A DNA stretch of 64,000 bases from Brasenia schreberi (GCA_036023115.1 JAYKKT010000036.1:5295501-5359500), one strand, 5' to 3'. Positions 1-11,094 are shown, counted from the first letter of the stretch. The notes: generated by a model from the letters alone, not told the origin. A program made the numbers and translations.

Positions 1-281
1 AAGCTGCTTGTGGTTTGGTTTGGTTCGATGCGACGAGCGTTCTTGTTCGGTTCATGATCTAAACGAATCAACGCCCAATTGGCTTGGTTTGTAGCTCGTT
101 TAATTAAGTATATGAAACTTTTATGTAAATGTATGCAGTATGTTAACACAGCCAATTGGGTGCATTTAGATGATCAAATCTTGTAATTTTGCAAGAAAAG
201 TTTATCAATATAATTTTTTGGCTTTCAATTAAGAAATTAAATTTGTACTAGAAAAGTGAACCGAACCGATCCACACCCCTA
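1..281. mobile_element. MITE fragment (hAT-like), right end
   Basis: The stretch is rich in GGTTCG/GGTTTGG motifs and ends near 281 with GATCCACACCCCTA. Read in reverse this is TAGGGGTGTGGATCGG, close to the terminus TAGGGGTGTTCACGG of the complete MITE at 41719-42246. The left end is not visible and probably lies outside the window. No coding potential was seen. Family assignment rests on one terminus and the shared GGTTC-rich interior. Confidence 0.45.
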
Positions 282-544
282 TCGCGCAGGGTTGGGGCTG
301 CTAACCACGTGAGAAAACGGATATCCCGTGGATGCCGTTCATCAAAGTGATGGATGGCGTACGTAAAAAACACTTTTATATGGTGCCTGGATCCCACGAA
401 GCTTTTCAGTTAAATCTCGTGGCTCAGCGTCCTACACAACTCGAGAGATGAACCGCCAGAAATGAACATCATTTTTATGCCATTAGCCATCCATCGTCGC
501 TTATGGACCCGATTCTGTTGTCTCACTAATGTCGAACTGTTTAG

Positions 545-649
545 GTACCCGGTGGAGCTTCATCTTATTCATGAGAGCCATGACGGCGCTCTCTCCGTCG
601 TCGCCGTTCTCTATGACTACGGAGATGCTGATCCGTTCCTCAACCAGGT

Positions 650-743
<94 letters not shown>

Positions 744-1998
744 TGTGATTGGCTCATGTTCTTTAATGTTCAAAGCACGAATATAATAATATTCTCCTTC
801 GTATTTTTTTAAAAAATCTTAAAAAATTTCAAACTACACTCATGCCATTAAAAGGTAATGTGTGGACTTGAGTGAGCATAAGAGAGGATCCAGTTTTTAT
901 GTATGTGTATATATAGATATATATAAATAGATGGATAGATACATAAAAAAAAGAAGAAAATGAGAGAAAAAATGAGAGTTTACTAAACTATCCATACCAA
1001 GTTCTATCATTGTAACATGAATAGTCTAAATCATATGTAATCTATACTTTTGTTTTCTAAAAAGGTAACTTTCAACTTTTTGCTCTTTAGATTTAGACCA
1101 TCAGCATCCCCAATCCAACGGTATAAATTGGCGTGGATGATCCAATATCAACTAGAGTTAAGCAGCTTTCTCATATATATAAAGTGATTAAATCTTGTCC
1201 ACTTATACCTGATTATTTTTTTTGAAGCATGGGTATAATTATATTGTTATTCGTTCTTTTTTAAAACCTTTACAACTTTTTAAATTACACTCATCCCATC
1301 ATACATGAGTGAACATATGAGGTGGACAGAATATATATACATATATGTATATATATATATATATATGTGAATTTATGTGCTCCTATTTTCATGTGTGAGT
1401 GTACAAGGATGGATATCTGTCTTATATGTGTGTGTGTGTGCACGCTAAAACTTACACGGCCATAATATAGTTGGTTTTAGAAGGCAGGAGTAATTTTCTT
1501 GGTTGTTGCAGTTTGTTGAACCATTCGAGCAATTGGCAAACGAGACATGCTCCGTAGACGAAGATATAGAGATCCCACTAAGCCAAGTGAAGACGAGGAG
1601 CATGAGCCGTGGCACCAAGAAGTATTACAGATACGTCGGCTCACTCACCGTTCCTCCTTGCACTGAAAATATCATCTGGAATATCCTCGGGAAGGTGAGA
1701 ACTCTTCTTCCTCTCTGAATATTTGGACGTTAGATTAGAATTTGGTTGAATCGCCCGTCATCGCCAATATCACGAACATCGGAATCGGGATTGGGATCCT
1801 CAATCACCATTCTTTCACAATTTGAAGCACCCCTTGTTAAAATCCTCCTCTATTGGTTCTTTTAAGTAAAATCATAATTAGAACTTAATTTTTTTTGTAA
1901 AGGAAACATTATTCATAAATACAAAAAAATAAAATTTATTTAAAACTTTCTACGAATTAGAATTGTTAATGCAAAATTAAAGTGATTAAATTACCAGA

Positions 1999-2041
<43 letters not shown>

Positions 2042-2201
2042 GAGAGAGGGGGGAGAATATCCTATCCCACGTACCTTTCCATATGTAGACTCATGCATGC
2101 TTATTGAGAGATATGAGTGGTATTTAAAGAAATGTAAGGGTGTTTGAAAATACAAAGGAAAAACCTTATTCCACTAGTGTCTTCAAAAAGGAAGAGAATG
2201 C

Positions 2202-2278
<77 letters not shown>

Positions 2279-2358
2279 TTATTGCACGTATGTATCCAAA
2301 AAGAAAGAGGATGCATGAGTATATATGTGTCGATGGTTGTAGGATCCCATTTTCTTAT

Positions 2359-2456
<98 letters not shown>

Positions 2457-3032
2457 AGAGTGTGATTGGATCCTAGCTACCACTAATGTAAGTGACTCTT
2501 GCTTGAGAGGTATAAGTATATTAACATTGTCTTTCATTATTTTAAAAACTCTTAAATTTTTTAAATTACATTCATGTCTCCGAAAAGGAATAGGTGAGCA
2601 TGAGTAAACATATCAAAGGTGAGCAAGATCTGGTTTTTATATATATATACTACTTTATTTTTTCTTGTGCAGTGGCATCACTGGCCACACAACCTATCAA
2701 CCATTTGAGCGGAGGATTGTCTTATGATCAGAATAGACAATTTTAACTGCAAAAGAAAACTAAAGAAAGATTAAGATAGGGATAAAGCACAGTTAATTTC
2801 TTTTAATTTTGGTTGGAATAAGAAATTTTAGCTTCCAAAGTTCTTTTTTGTTTATTTTTTGCAAGTATAATTACCATATTCGAGCAACACATTGCAGGTG
2901 AGACAACTCTCTAAGGATCAGGTTTGGATGCTAAAGTCACCCTTGAGCAGCGCATATCAGAACAACTCTCGGCCTCTGCAGCCACTCAATGGAAGGACCG
3001 TTCATCTCTACAGTGAAAATGAAGAGCAGTGA
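545..3032 (+). CDS. Alpha carbonic anhydrase, 3' part (last three exons)
   Basis: Alpha carbonic anhydrases catalyse reversible CO2 hydration; plant members are usually secreted or plastid-targeted. Three exons are visible: 545-647, 1512-1694 and 2898-3032 (TGA at 3030-3032), all flanked by AG/GT splice sites and joining in frame. Exon one encodes ELHLIHES, whose first His matches the third zinc ligand of the family. Exon two encodes [20 protein letters not shown], the hallmark YR-Y-GSLT-PPC-E block. Exon three encodes the C-terminal [12 protein letters not shown] motif. The exon carrying the first two zinc His (HWHSPSEH in relatives) and the signal peptide is not found in 1-544, so the gene starts outside the window. 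No frame damage is seen in the visible part, but whether it is expressed cannot be judged. Its introns carry unusually long TA tracts. Confidence 0.9.
654..740. repeat. Compound (TA)n-(GA)n microsatellite
   Basis: About 59 bases of TA repeat followed by about 28 bases of GA repeat start six bases after the donor site of the first visible carbonic anhydrase exon. Open frames through it are repeat artefacts (YIYIYI, RERERE). Confidence 0.95.
1331..1367. repeat. (TA)n microsatellite, imperfect
   Basis: TA-rich tract with single C and G interruptions inside the same carbonic anhydrase intron, about 140 bases upstream of the next exon. Confidence 0.85.
1999..2039. repeat. (TA)n microsatellite
   Basis: About 40 bases of nearly pure TA repeat, followed by a short GA-rich stretch, in the last visible intron of the carbonic anhydrase gene. 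Confidence 0.9.
2204..2274. repeat. (TA)n microsatellite, long
   Basis: About 70 bases of pure TA repeat. The flanks on its two sides resemble each other (CAAAAAGGAAGAGAATGCATG before, CCAAAAAGAAAGAGGATGCATG after), which suggests a local duplication around the repeat. Confidence 0.93.
2357..2452. repeat. (CA)n-(TA)n microsatellite, long
   Basis: A short ACAC run leads into about 80 bases of pure TA repeat and ends in AAAGAGAG. It is the longest simple repeat in the window and lies about 450 bases upstream of the last carbonic anhydrase exon. Confidence 0.93.
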
Positions 3033-3969
3033 ATGCATATGGATCATGTTTCATCATGAACATCATGTTGAATCGTCGCCGTCAATCATCATCTAACCTT
3101 TGAGGGCCCTAAATATCTAAAAAATTCATTTTATCTATCAGTTCTAATATTGAAAAATTAATTTGTGAAACTGCAGAGGAAAAGGGTATTTTTCCACCCT
3201 GTGACATTAGTTATCTGCATGTTTGTGCATGCACGCATACATATGTGTGTGTGGGCCTGGTTTGATTATTATATGTAACATGGTGATATTCAATAACATC
3301 CATCATTTCCTAATTAAAGTCCCACTATTGTATAAATCTAATGTAACAAAGTGTAAAGTGTATGGCATGATCACCATCTCTTTATATGCCTGCTCGTAGA
3401 CATAGCGTCATGCTCCAGGCGTTGAAATCACCCAAAGAGATTGGCACTCATGATTGGCGCTTGGTCGTTTCAAATATACATTCACCAAGGTTGCAGTGGT
3501 TGAGTGGAAGCTTAAGACACCGGATGTAAGAGAGGTCAAAAGGAAACTTAAATAAAAGTAAAATTATTGTATTGATAGCAAAAAGGTGTATGGCTTGCGA
3601 CATGCTTAAAATTGATAATGCTGAACTCTTATTGAGTACCGATGAAAAGTATGTTTCCCGTCAAATATGAAGACTCTTGACTCAATACAAAGTTATCGAG
3701 AATTTCCCATGTATGAGCCCTGGTTATACAACCATAGGAAAAATTCACTAGTTGAAGGGCCCCATGTCACGCTACGTCGAAACTAAAATTTGGATTCAAA
3801 CTTGATCCACCACTCTTATATCTGAGAACTAATAAATAAAAAACAGAATTAAGATGAACCTAGTTCCCGTTAATTGGAAATAAATACAAATATTACAACA
3901 AGGGTAGGAACTTCAATCGTGAGCTCGTGTGGATTTTCCAAGGAGACAAGACTAGTTTTTCTTTAGCTT
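3033..3969. other. Intergenic DNA with no recognised feature
   Basis: This holds the 3' flank of the carbonic anhydrase gene and AT-rich sequence. No conserved coding segment, structured RNA or repeat end was recognised on either strand. Confidence 0.5.
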
Positions 3970-3977
3970 GGCTATCT

Positions 3978-4262
3978 AGACATGTCCGGTTCCGATTAAC
4001 TTGAAATATGGAACCATAAGCGAACCGGCCTCGGGCCGATTCTGGTTATTGTTCTTGAACCATCAGTTTAATCAGTAATTTTATTATAAAGTTTTAAAAT
4101 TATAAGAAAATTTTAAAAAAATACCGGAACCGACAATTTCGGAACCGTGTATTCCAGTTTTATAAAAGGTGAAACCGGAACCAGACAGGGTGGTCACCCG
4201 TTCGTATCCCAAACCAGTTCCGAGTAGAAGCACCGGACACATTAGGAACCGGTCATGTCAAG
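3978..4262. mobile_element. GGTTCC-rich MITE with 8-bp target duplication
   Basis: The termini are inverted: GACATGTCCGGTTCC at the left and, in reverse, GACATGACCGGTTCC at the right. GGCTATCT precedes the element (3970-3977) and follows it (4263-4270), an 8-bp duplication as expected for hAT-type elements. The interior repeats GGAACCGG-like words and encodes nothing. Two related copies follow at 4319 and 5685. Confidence 0.7.
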
Positions 4263-4318
4263 GGCTATCTAACCCCTTTCATCAACGGATCATCAAGTTT
4301 GGTTCCATAGGGTAAACT

Positions 4319-4620
4319 AGACATGGCTGGTCCCGGTTTGTTTGGAACCAAGAACTAGAACAGAAGATCGGGTTGGTTCCGGTTCCCGTTTGAAGCTCAA
4401 ACCATTCAAACTGTTTGGAACTAGGAAAATATACAAAATTAAAATTTTAAAAAATATTTAAAAATATAAGAAACCGACATTTTGGAAATTCAGGTTCTAT
4501 TCTCACGGTTTCATGAAGTGTAATCAGAACCAAACCGGGTGGTCTCTAGTTTCAGGTTCAGTTGCGGGTCTGTTTCGGTTCTGGTTGAAACCTTCAGACC
4601 AGTTCGGAATCAGCCTTGTG
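4319..4620. mobile_element. GGTTCC-rich MITE, diverged copy
   Basis: It starts AGACATGGCTGGTCCCGG and ends with sequence that in reverse reads CACAAGGCTGATTCCG, an imperfect inverted end similar to the copy at 3978. The interior is again rich in GGTTCC/GGAACC. No clear target duplication was seen, so the borders are approximate. Confidence 0.5.
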
Positions 4621-5684
4621 ACCACTACCTCTCAAGCCTCCCTGACTGATTCTACCATAGTGACCATTGATTTCAGGTAAACAAGAAAAGTTAAAACCCG
4701 AATCGTAATAGTGTCTGGGCATGAGTTGGATTAGGCATGTTTTGGTTCTCGGGTTGTTTCTTAAAGAACCATATGGTTTTGTTATAAGCCATTGAAACTC
4801 AACTGGGTTTGGATTTAATTATCTTAATTATATAAGAAAAATCCAGCTCGGTTTCAAACACAGATCCAAATCGAAGGTCTGCGAGCTGAATGGGTTTGAT
4901 TTGGGTCCAAACTATCTTGGTCTGCATTTCGGTTCCAATAATCCCGACCCAGATGCACTCCCTAATTGTGCCATTGTGGTACTCAACCATACACTTGTAT
5001 TGCTCCAATAAATACCTGGGGAGCAGTATCACAGCATTTTCACTGACCTTTTCTGTAAGAATCCATCAATAGGTCTGTTTAATGCAATGAAGATCAAATT
5101 GCCATTACATTGAGTTTTTTTAATTTAATTTGGACATTTAGTTATTAAATATGACTTAATTATACTAATCACCACCATCTCCTTAACAGATTCTTAATTC
5201 GATATGATTAATTATTATCAATGGATTTTAAGGTAAAGATTACATTAAGATGAGTAAAATACTGCAGATCGAAGAAAATTAATGCCCAAGAGATATGAGT
5301 GTAATAGAAAGAAGAAACGGATCAGCATTCAACACATTATATTCTCTCTCCTGTTTGTATCAGAGTAAGTTCAAGATTCGTTATATTCTCTCTCCTGTTT
5401 GTATTAGAGTAAGTTCAAGATTCGTAGAGATATTTCCTTTCTTATTCTGAAACTAATGATTACTTATTACTTTTAAATTAAGAGATTTAGAATTATAATA
5501 TTATTTCTATGGAAGGGTGAAAATCTACAACAAATCATCTTGATGGAGTAACGGTTCAAATCCTAATTAATGCAAGATGATCATCCACACCTAGTTTTGT
5601 GTTATATAATTCATACTAATTCAAATATAGAAAACCTTGCAAAAAGTTTTGCAACTTTTTAAAGAGTCATGGTTCTCGTGCGAG
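4621..5684. other. Intergenic DNA with a short tandem duplication
   Basis: No gene was recognised. The only structure seen is the 44-base tandem duplication at 5337-5424. An open frame on the minus strand around 4800-5030 shows no recognisable domain. Confidence 0.4.
5337..5424. repeat. Tandem duplication, unit about 44 bp
   Basis: TTATATTCTCTCTCCTG and the following bases to AAGTTCAAGATTCG occur twice head to tail, with one C/T difference (GTATCAGAG against GTATTAGAG). The high identity points to a recent duplication. Confidence 0.85.
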
Positions 5685-6010
5685 TAGACATGTTTGGTTC
5701 TAGCCGAACCAGCTTAGGACCGGTTCAGACTACGATTCTAGAATCATCGGTTTCAGAGCAGTTTCAGTTTGAGTCTAGAACTGTTGCGAACTGGTAATTT
5801 TATTAAATAAATTAAAATTATAAGAAAACTTTTTAAAAATATCAGGACCAATGATTTCGGTTCTAGTTTTATAAAAAATGAAACCAAAACCAAATTGAGT
5901 GCTCCCCAATTCTAATTCTGGTTTCATTGGTTTTGGATTCAGGCAATTCCTCACGGGGTTCAGTTCTAGTTGGAATCGCCGAGCTGGTTAAGGACCGACC
6001 ATGGCTACAA
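5685..6010. mobile_element. GGTTCC-rich MITE, third copy
   Basis: The left end GTAGACATGTTTGGTTC and the reversed right end GTAGCCATGGTCGGTCC form an imperfect terminal inverted repeat. The interior has the same GGTTCC-type composition as the copies at 3978 and 4319. No convincing target duplication was found. Confidence 0.5.
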
Positions 6011-7036
6011 CAGGAGTGTTGTCAGGAGATCAATTTTATGGGTTGGGTTTTCTTGCAACATGATCCAATTAAATTGTCATGCAAAACCCTTGATTCATGG
6101 ATCATCGATCAAAGATTTAATCATATCTAAATTCTGATATTCAATGTGCTCTGCGTTGGCCTACTTTCTGGTCATGTGAATTGGGTTATAAAATCTTATT
6201 TTGTTCATTATATGTTTTCATGTTTACTTGTTACATCTTATAATTTGGACTAGATTTAAAGGAGCCACTTTTGGCACTGATTGTGATGATCGTTTTACTT
6301 ACTGTAAATTGATTATCCCACCATCTACAATTCTTTTAATTAGTATCGGATATATTCATGGGTGATGCAAATCCGGCTGCACCACCCGAAATCCAGGAAA
6401 AAAAAAACACCATTTGTTTGAAGTTTAAGAGATTATTGTTTTCTATCTAGATGATTCATTTGTAATTGTTGCAACTAACGTTGAGAATGTGTATTGTGTT
6501 GCAAACTATTAAAATTCCAAGATTAGTATATGACACATTGATTTCCATGAATGGCTGAAAGTAAGAGTATCGCCGGTGGCGATTCAGTTGATTGTGTAGC
6601 ATCATATACCGCGGCACGAGATATAATTAGGTTTGATCGGTGATCTAGGAGATCATGATCTAACACCAAAATAAATGTCTACATGTACCGCTAATCGAGA
6701 TATAAACAGGTTTGATCGAGTGATCTAGGAGATAATGATCTAGCACCAAAATGAATATCTTTCATGATTCATGTCATTAAGATGACCATTGATTCTTGGC
6801 CTTGGGTATCTGAAATGAATTCTTAGTAAAGTAGCGGTAAATTCTTTTAGTGTGTTTAGATTCTTCTACACCCCATACTCGTAAGCCAATAAATTCATAA
6901 TATGCAGATTCTAGACACATTTTTATCATTAAGTTAATTGGCATACGATGTAAAATAATTTTTACATTCCTATCAAAAAGAATAAAAAATATTGAAATTT
7001 ACACACTAAATTAGTACACTATAACAAATTCCAATG
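6011..7036. other. Intergenic DNA, mostly featureless
   Basis: AT-rich sequence without recognisable genes. It contains the 79-base tandem duplication at 6607-6765. Confidence 0.4.
6607..6765. repeat. Tandem duplication, unit about 79 bp
   Basis: Two adjacent copies share TACCGC, CGAGATATAA, AGGTTTGATCG, GTGATCTAGGAGAT and GCACCAAAATGAAT-like blocks in the same order. They differ at several positions, so this duplication is older than the one at 5337. Confidence 0.75.
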
Positions 7037-7152
7037 ATTGAGTGTTAGCTCAATGGCAGGGCACTCTAACGTCGTTGTTACTGGTGGGGAATTCGACTCC
7101 CATATGTGGGTGTGTATTAGACTTCGGCCTCCTCTTGTAACAAAAGAAAAAG
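7037..7152 (+). mobile_element. tRNA-derived SINE, copy A
   Basis: The head reads GTTAGCTCAATGGCAGGGC (box A-like) and GGGGAATTCGACTCCC (box B-like), the split pol III promoter of a tRNA-derived SINE. The tail is CTTCGGCCTCCTCTTGTAAC followed by an A-rich run. The same head and tail occur in reverse at 12165-12290 and in part at 12296-12392. Confidence 0.75.
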
Positions 7153-7912
7153 ATTGAAAGAAAATGCAAATAAAATAAAAACTACAAACAAGTTCAAGTG
7201 AATATTTATTTATTAATTCTTTAAATTGAACCACAAAAACTATTACTGCTTATTTATGTATAATAAAGATATCATATTCTAGGGTACAACATTTAGCAAG
7301 GAACCTTGGTCATGTTTTGGTAGAAAATCTCATTGTATGTGTGTGTAAATGTGTATAAAAAGAAATCAATTTTTTATTTTCATTATTTTATGTTAAATCA
7401 AGTAGTGACATGTAGCTATAAACTTTTATTCTGCATGATATCGTTATATGTGCAAAGTAAACTGATTAAAGCCTTATTGTAACCAAAAATATGGTATTAA
7501 TGATACTTCTAATTAACTAAGTATTAGAAGAAAATACTTAACTACATCTCTTAGTCTTCGGCATAAATTTCCACAACTACGCCTCCACGTAGCTAATAGA
7601 CAGCCTACTTCAACACACGCAAATTGAAGACTCAATTAAATTGAGCAACCATTGTTGCAAGTCCGATAACTTTTCGGATCTACGTTTTATACAAACTAAG
7701 CCTTGTTCATACCATGTGATCTTCAATCAACAGCCGCAGCAGTTGGATGTCGACCACATCAAATTGCGAAAACGGTTCCGAACTCACAAGTCATATTTGG
7801 TAAAGTCAATAAGATTGAACAGGACGATGTGATTGTTAAGATTATAGTCACCATCATTGGCCATTGCACCATGATGAGCAGAGCAGAGACCCCCATGAAT
7901 AAATGCCTAGAA
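7153..7912. other. Intergenic DNA with no recognised feature
   Basis: Frames such as 7703-7975 (+) overlap the 3' end of the MADS-box pseudogene on the other strand and show no domain. No promoter or RNA gene was recognised. Confidence 0.4.
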
Positions 7913-8460
7913 TTAGCAGTAGACACAGTACTCGATGTAAATGGCAGAAAAGGCACAAAGAAAGGAGGAAAATAAGTAGAAAGAAGTTGAGTGGTGATGA
8001 TGCGTCCCCGCACGCTTCGATAGCAACGGCCTCATCTCCTCCAAGACCCCGGCCAAGTCCCTCAGCTCATCGGCTGTCGCCTCATCGATGTCAGCATCGA
8101 GAATTCCAGTGCCTCTTCCCCGTCTGTTGTGCTCCTTTTGCAGTGCAATGTGCCGCCTCTTCTCGGTTTCGATCTGGCAAGCGAGCTCATCATGGTGGTG
8201 TTTGAACTCTTCCACTAGAAAGGACCGTCGAGCATCTGACTGAGCGACGGAGCCAACCCGGGATGAAGGAGAAGAGGGAGGGTGAATGAAGAGTTCGAGG
8301 ACGGCATCGACGGAGGATGGCGATCTCAGCACCACAAAGGATGATGAAAAGCTCGCCGGCCTTCTTGAAGAGGCCGCTTCTCCGCTTAGAGAAGCACAAC
8401 TGCCGAGCCTCTTTGTTCTCTATCTTCTTGATCTCATCTGGTGTTGATTTGCTTCCCCAT
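7913..8460 (-). pseudogene. Type I (M-alpha, AGL62-like) MADS-box gene, broken
   Basis: MADS-box proteins are DNA-binding transcription factors; AGL62-like members act in female gametophyte and endosperm. The likely original ATG is at 8460-8458 and starts MGKQI in one frame. A small frameshift then brings in [20 protein letters not shown] and [19 protein letters not shown]. Directly after EIAI the sequence jumps, in another frame, to [12 protein letters not shown], so the end of the MADS domain (the VFSP...GKPFSFGHP stretch of relatives) has been deleted. The second frame continues with a plausible coiled region ([20 protein letters not shown]) and a DELRDLAGVLEEMRPLLSKR tail, with a stop at 7913. 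Two frame breaks plus a core deletion make a working protein unlikely. The last 30 residues may be read-through beyond the ancestral stop. Confidence 0.85.
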
Positions 8461-8884
8461 GAACGCAGAGAGAGAGAACTGCAACACACCGGGTGCAGTG
8501 ACACTGATATCATGATACAGCAAGTTTTCTGCGAGGAATTTAATGGGATTGCAGAGGACCTCGTCTTTTCTGCAAGCTGCCAAAATTCGGTGATATGTAA
8601 TATATACACAGTAGAATCATATCATGCCCCCCAAAGGATAAGCAGGCAAACAATCTGCTTGAGAGAATAAGCACATTAGTTCTGCAAAAAAATTATCGAG
8701 TTGTTATCTAAAACAGAACAAATCTCTATTGTACAGTAGCCCGAGAATCGGGCACTCAAAAATTTGAGTGGAGAAGAAACAAAAATCACAAGGACATCAC
8801 TCAAAACTTCGGTGGAGAAGAAACAAAAAATCCAAAGAACACGAGTAGACACAATCGAGTCCAAGCTGCCAACTTCTTGGTAAT
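8461..8884. other. Spacer between MADS pseudogene and eS25 exon
   Basis: Non-coding as far as can be seen. On the minus strand it may include the 3' UTR of the eS25 exon next to it. No polyadenylation signal was assigned. Confidence 0.3.
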
Positions 8885-8998
8885 CTAGGTATTCGTGGCT
8901 CTTGTGTAAATCTGCTGGCTGGAGTGAGCTGATACCATTCTGATAGAGCCTCGAGCCATCAAATCTTTGATTGCCCCTCGAGCAAGGGATCCATTCAC
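8885..8998 (-). pseudogene. RPS25: Ribosomal protein eS25 terminal exon, isolated
   Basis: eS25 is a small-subunit ribosomal protein near the tRNA exit site. This exon encodes 37 residues and a TAG stop (8887-8885): [17 protein letters not shown], then [19 protein letters not shown], the conserved C-terminus of the plant protein. A proper acceptor (TTTTGCAG) precedes it at 8999-9005, at the expected R/INGSLA position. The preceding exons (FDQATYDKLL...LITPSVLSDRLR in relatives) were not found on this strand up to 14 kb. It is therefore either a fragment of a duplicated gene or the end of a gene with a distant, unrecognised 5' part. G and K replace residues usually basic or hydrophobic in RRAIRELM. 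I favour a gene fragment; the match itself is strong. Confidence 0.75.
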
Positions 8999-9731
8999 CT
9001 GCAAAATACGAGCACCCTAATCCGTCAGAATACTACCAAGCTGTTGAACAACAAAACGAAATAGCAAGTGTGTTTTCACACTTGATCAATGAAGCATATT
9101 TGAATTTCAACCAAGTAATAGCATCAAATACTTTCACTACCAAAAGTTCCTCACACTCTGAGAACCTGATCCCGTAGATTACAATGCAGGAGACAGGCTA
9201 ACATCTATTTGTAGTTAATGAATCAAGGATTACTTCTTCGATATCCTAATCAAGTTGAGCAGCCAGATCGTTGTCCCAAACCAACCCGAAAAGCACGCCT
9301 CAAATTGGTTCCTAGGTACAATGTAAAATACAAATCAAAATAAAAATAGTTCGTCATGCACTAATTTTTGGTCGTTAGTTCAAAAGTTTTTCGTGCAAAA
9401 AAATATAAACCCAAACCACAGCCACAATTACAATTACAAGTTAATTTGTTGAAAAGCAAAAAAAACTTTCGAACGTAAATACGAACATTTTGAACGCTAA
9501 CCTGAAAACCACGACAAGCTCCTTCACACAAAACTAAAAACTTATACCCATGACGAATCCTGAAAAGCAACGCATCCTCTTGACACGTTTAGTCTCAGTA
9601 AAAAAGCAGCTGTATAAACACAAGAGAACGCATAATATAGATATTAAACGCACATCCCTCACGATAGAGCAAACAAAAAGAGAAAATAGACGAGATAGAA
9701 CTGATATATTTCTAGCCAGGTATGCATGCAC
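8999..9731. other. Intergenic DNA upstream of the eS25 exon
   Basis: Searched on the minus strand for the missing eS25 exons; none was recognised. A plus-strand frame at 8971-9177 overlaps the eS25 exon in reverse and is a shadow. Nothing else was identified. Confidence 0.4.
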
Positions 9732-9801
9732 ACCCTGGGAATCGAACTCGTAACCTGGATCTTGTGAGTCGACCGCCCTGCCGGGTGAGCTAAAGCTCTG
9801 A
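9732..9801 (-). mobile_element. tRNA-like SINE head
   Basis: On the minus strand the sequence reads TTTAGCTCACCCGGCAGGGC, then GGTCGACTCACAAGATCC, then GAGTTCGATTCCCAGGG. These match the D-arm (box A) and T-arm (box B) of a tRNA. The acceptor stem does not close, so this is a tRNA-derived SINE or a tRNA pseudogene rather than a working tRNA. Its 3' part differs from the SINE family at 7037. Confidence 0.6.
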
Positions 9802-10156
9802 GTGCTGCATTGAGTTAGTTTTCTACCCATACTTGGTGTAGCCAGCTGGACCAGGTTCAGTAATAGAGGGCATCTAGTAATTGTTCGGATCGGACTTATA
9901 GGATCCAATCCAACATGCACTGTAGTATAAAACACGAAATAGCTGGTAATATAAGACTTGACACGAGAACACAACCCCAGCAGAATTCCAAATACTGTAG
10001 TGACAACAATACGGCCTACCCCTTCGTAATCATGGGGCTTTGGGCTTGAAACGGGTCGGGTCGGGTCGGACATGGACTAGGCGAAAATATGCAAAGAGGA
10101 CATACAATAAGTAAACAGGGTCACTGTACACCAGATGCTGGAATTCCCTTTCTCTG
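9802..10156. other. Intergenic DNA with no recognised feature
   Basis: Contains short GGGTCGGGTCGGGTCGG repeats near 10050 but no gene or complete element was recognised. Confidence 0.3.
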
Positions 10157-10475
10157 TAGGGGACGCTATTTCAGATACAACCTGAAAACCAAACACAAGC
10201 ACGACTCAAAAGTCCAATTACGTTCTTCTTCCACCCAAAGTGAACAATCGGGTTTACCTGTTTTTTATTCAAACACGAAACGACATGGCACATACACTAA
10301 AACACAATGTTGCTCATAAATTGAGGCAGGAAGTAGAAACCCGATATATGCACTATCACAAACTCCGCCCAACTCAAAAAAAGAAAATCAGGTTGTGTTT
10401 GGGTTTACCTGTTTTTTGCATGAACATGAAATGAAATAACACTAACATAACCCAAAACACGAATTGTGACTCCTA
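10157..10475. mobile_element. Possible MITE
   Basis: The left end TAGGGGACGC and the reversed right end TAGGAGTCAC are similar. Inside, GGGTTTACCTGTTTTT and AACACGAAACGACATG-type words recur in two halves. Target duplication is not clear, so this is tentative. Confidence 0.35.
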
Positions 10476-11031
10476 CCTTTCATTGTGTAGTAAATTTATG
10501 TCTGGATACCAAGTTAGTTTCTGGCCACATGATCAAATCTTTGGACACAAGGACCTATGAGTATACACGAACTCGAGAACTTGAACTTGAGGGTCTTTTA
10601 GGGGGAGTTTGATTGTCAGACTAGGACTACGAAACAAGAACTCCGATTCCAGTTACAGATGAGACTCGTAATCGGATAAAAAAGTGAGTTGTACGACCTC
10701 ACTTTTTTACTGTATTTGATTATTGTACGAATTGGAACTAGTTTCATAGTTTTAGGCCTCGTAATAAGAAAGGTATAACTTGCAGCTAAATGCATGACCT
10801 ATATAATATGTTAACACTTCCATGGGCTATATCAAATTCACAAGTGAACCAAACAGGCCTATCACAAGTGTCTTTCTTACAATATATACATTAGAACCTA
10901 CAAGTTGGGGTGGCAAATCGGGCCCATCAAAGGCAAGTTCTATTAGATCTAACCCATGTTTTCATTCGTATCCTTTTTCAATACTCATACCTGATTCGGG
11001 CTGGGTCCATGTAAATCTGACTATCCAATAA

Positions 11032-11034
<3 letters not shown>
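10476..11034. other. Intergenic DNA with no recognised feature
   Basis: AT-rich sequence without conserved coding or RNA signals. Confidence 0.3.

Positions 11035-11094
<60 letters not shown>

Noticed and set aside
462..786. Several open frames through the TA/GA repeats near the first carbonic anhydrase exon
   Set aside because: Their codons come from dinucleotide repeats; only the part matching the exon at 545-647 is real.
2101..2537. Open frames of up to about 104 codons on both strands
   Set aside because: They consist almost entirely of YIYIYI-type translation of TA repeats inside an intron.
9732..9801. Working tRNA gene on the minus strand
   Set aside because: Box A and box B are present, but the acceptor stem does not pair and no discriminator end is visible. 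Called a SINE/tRNA-like head instead.
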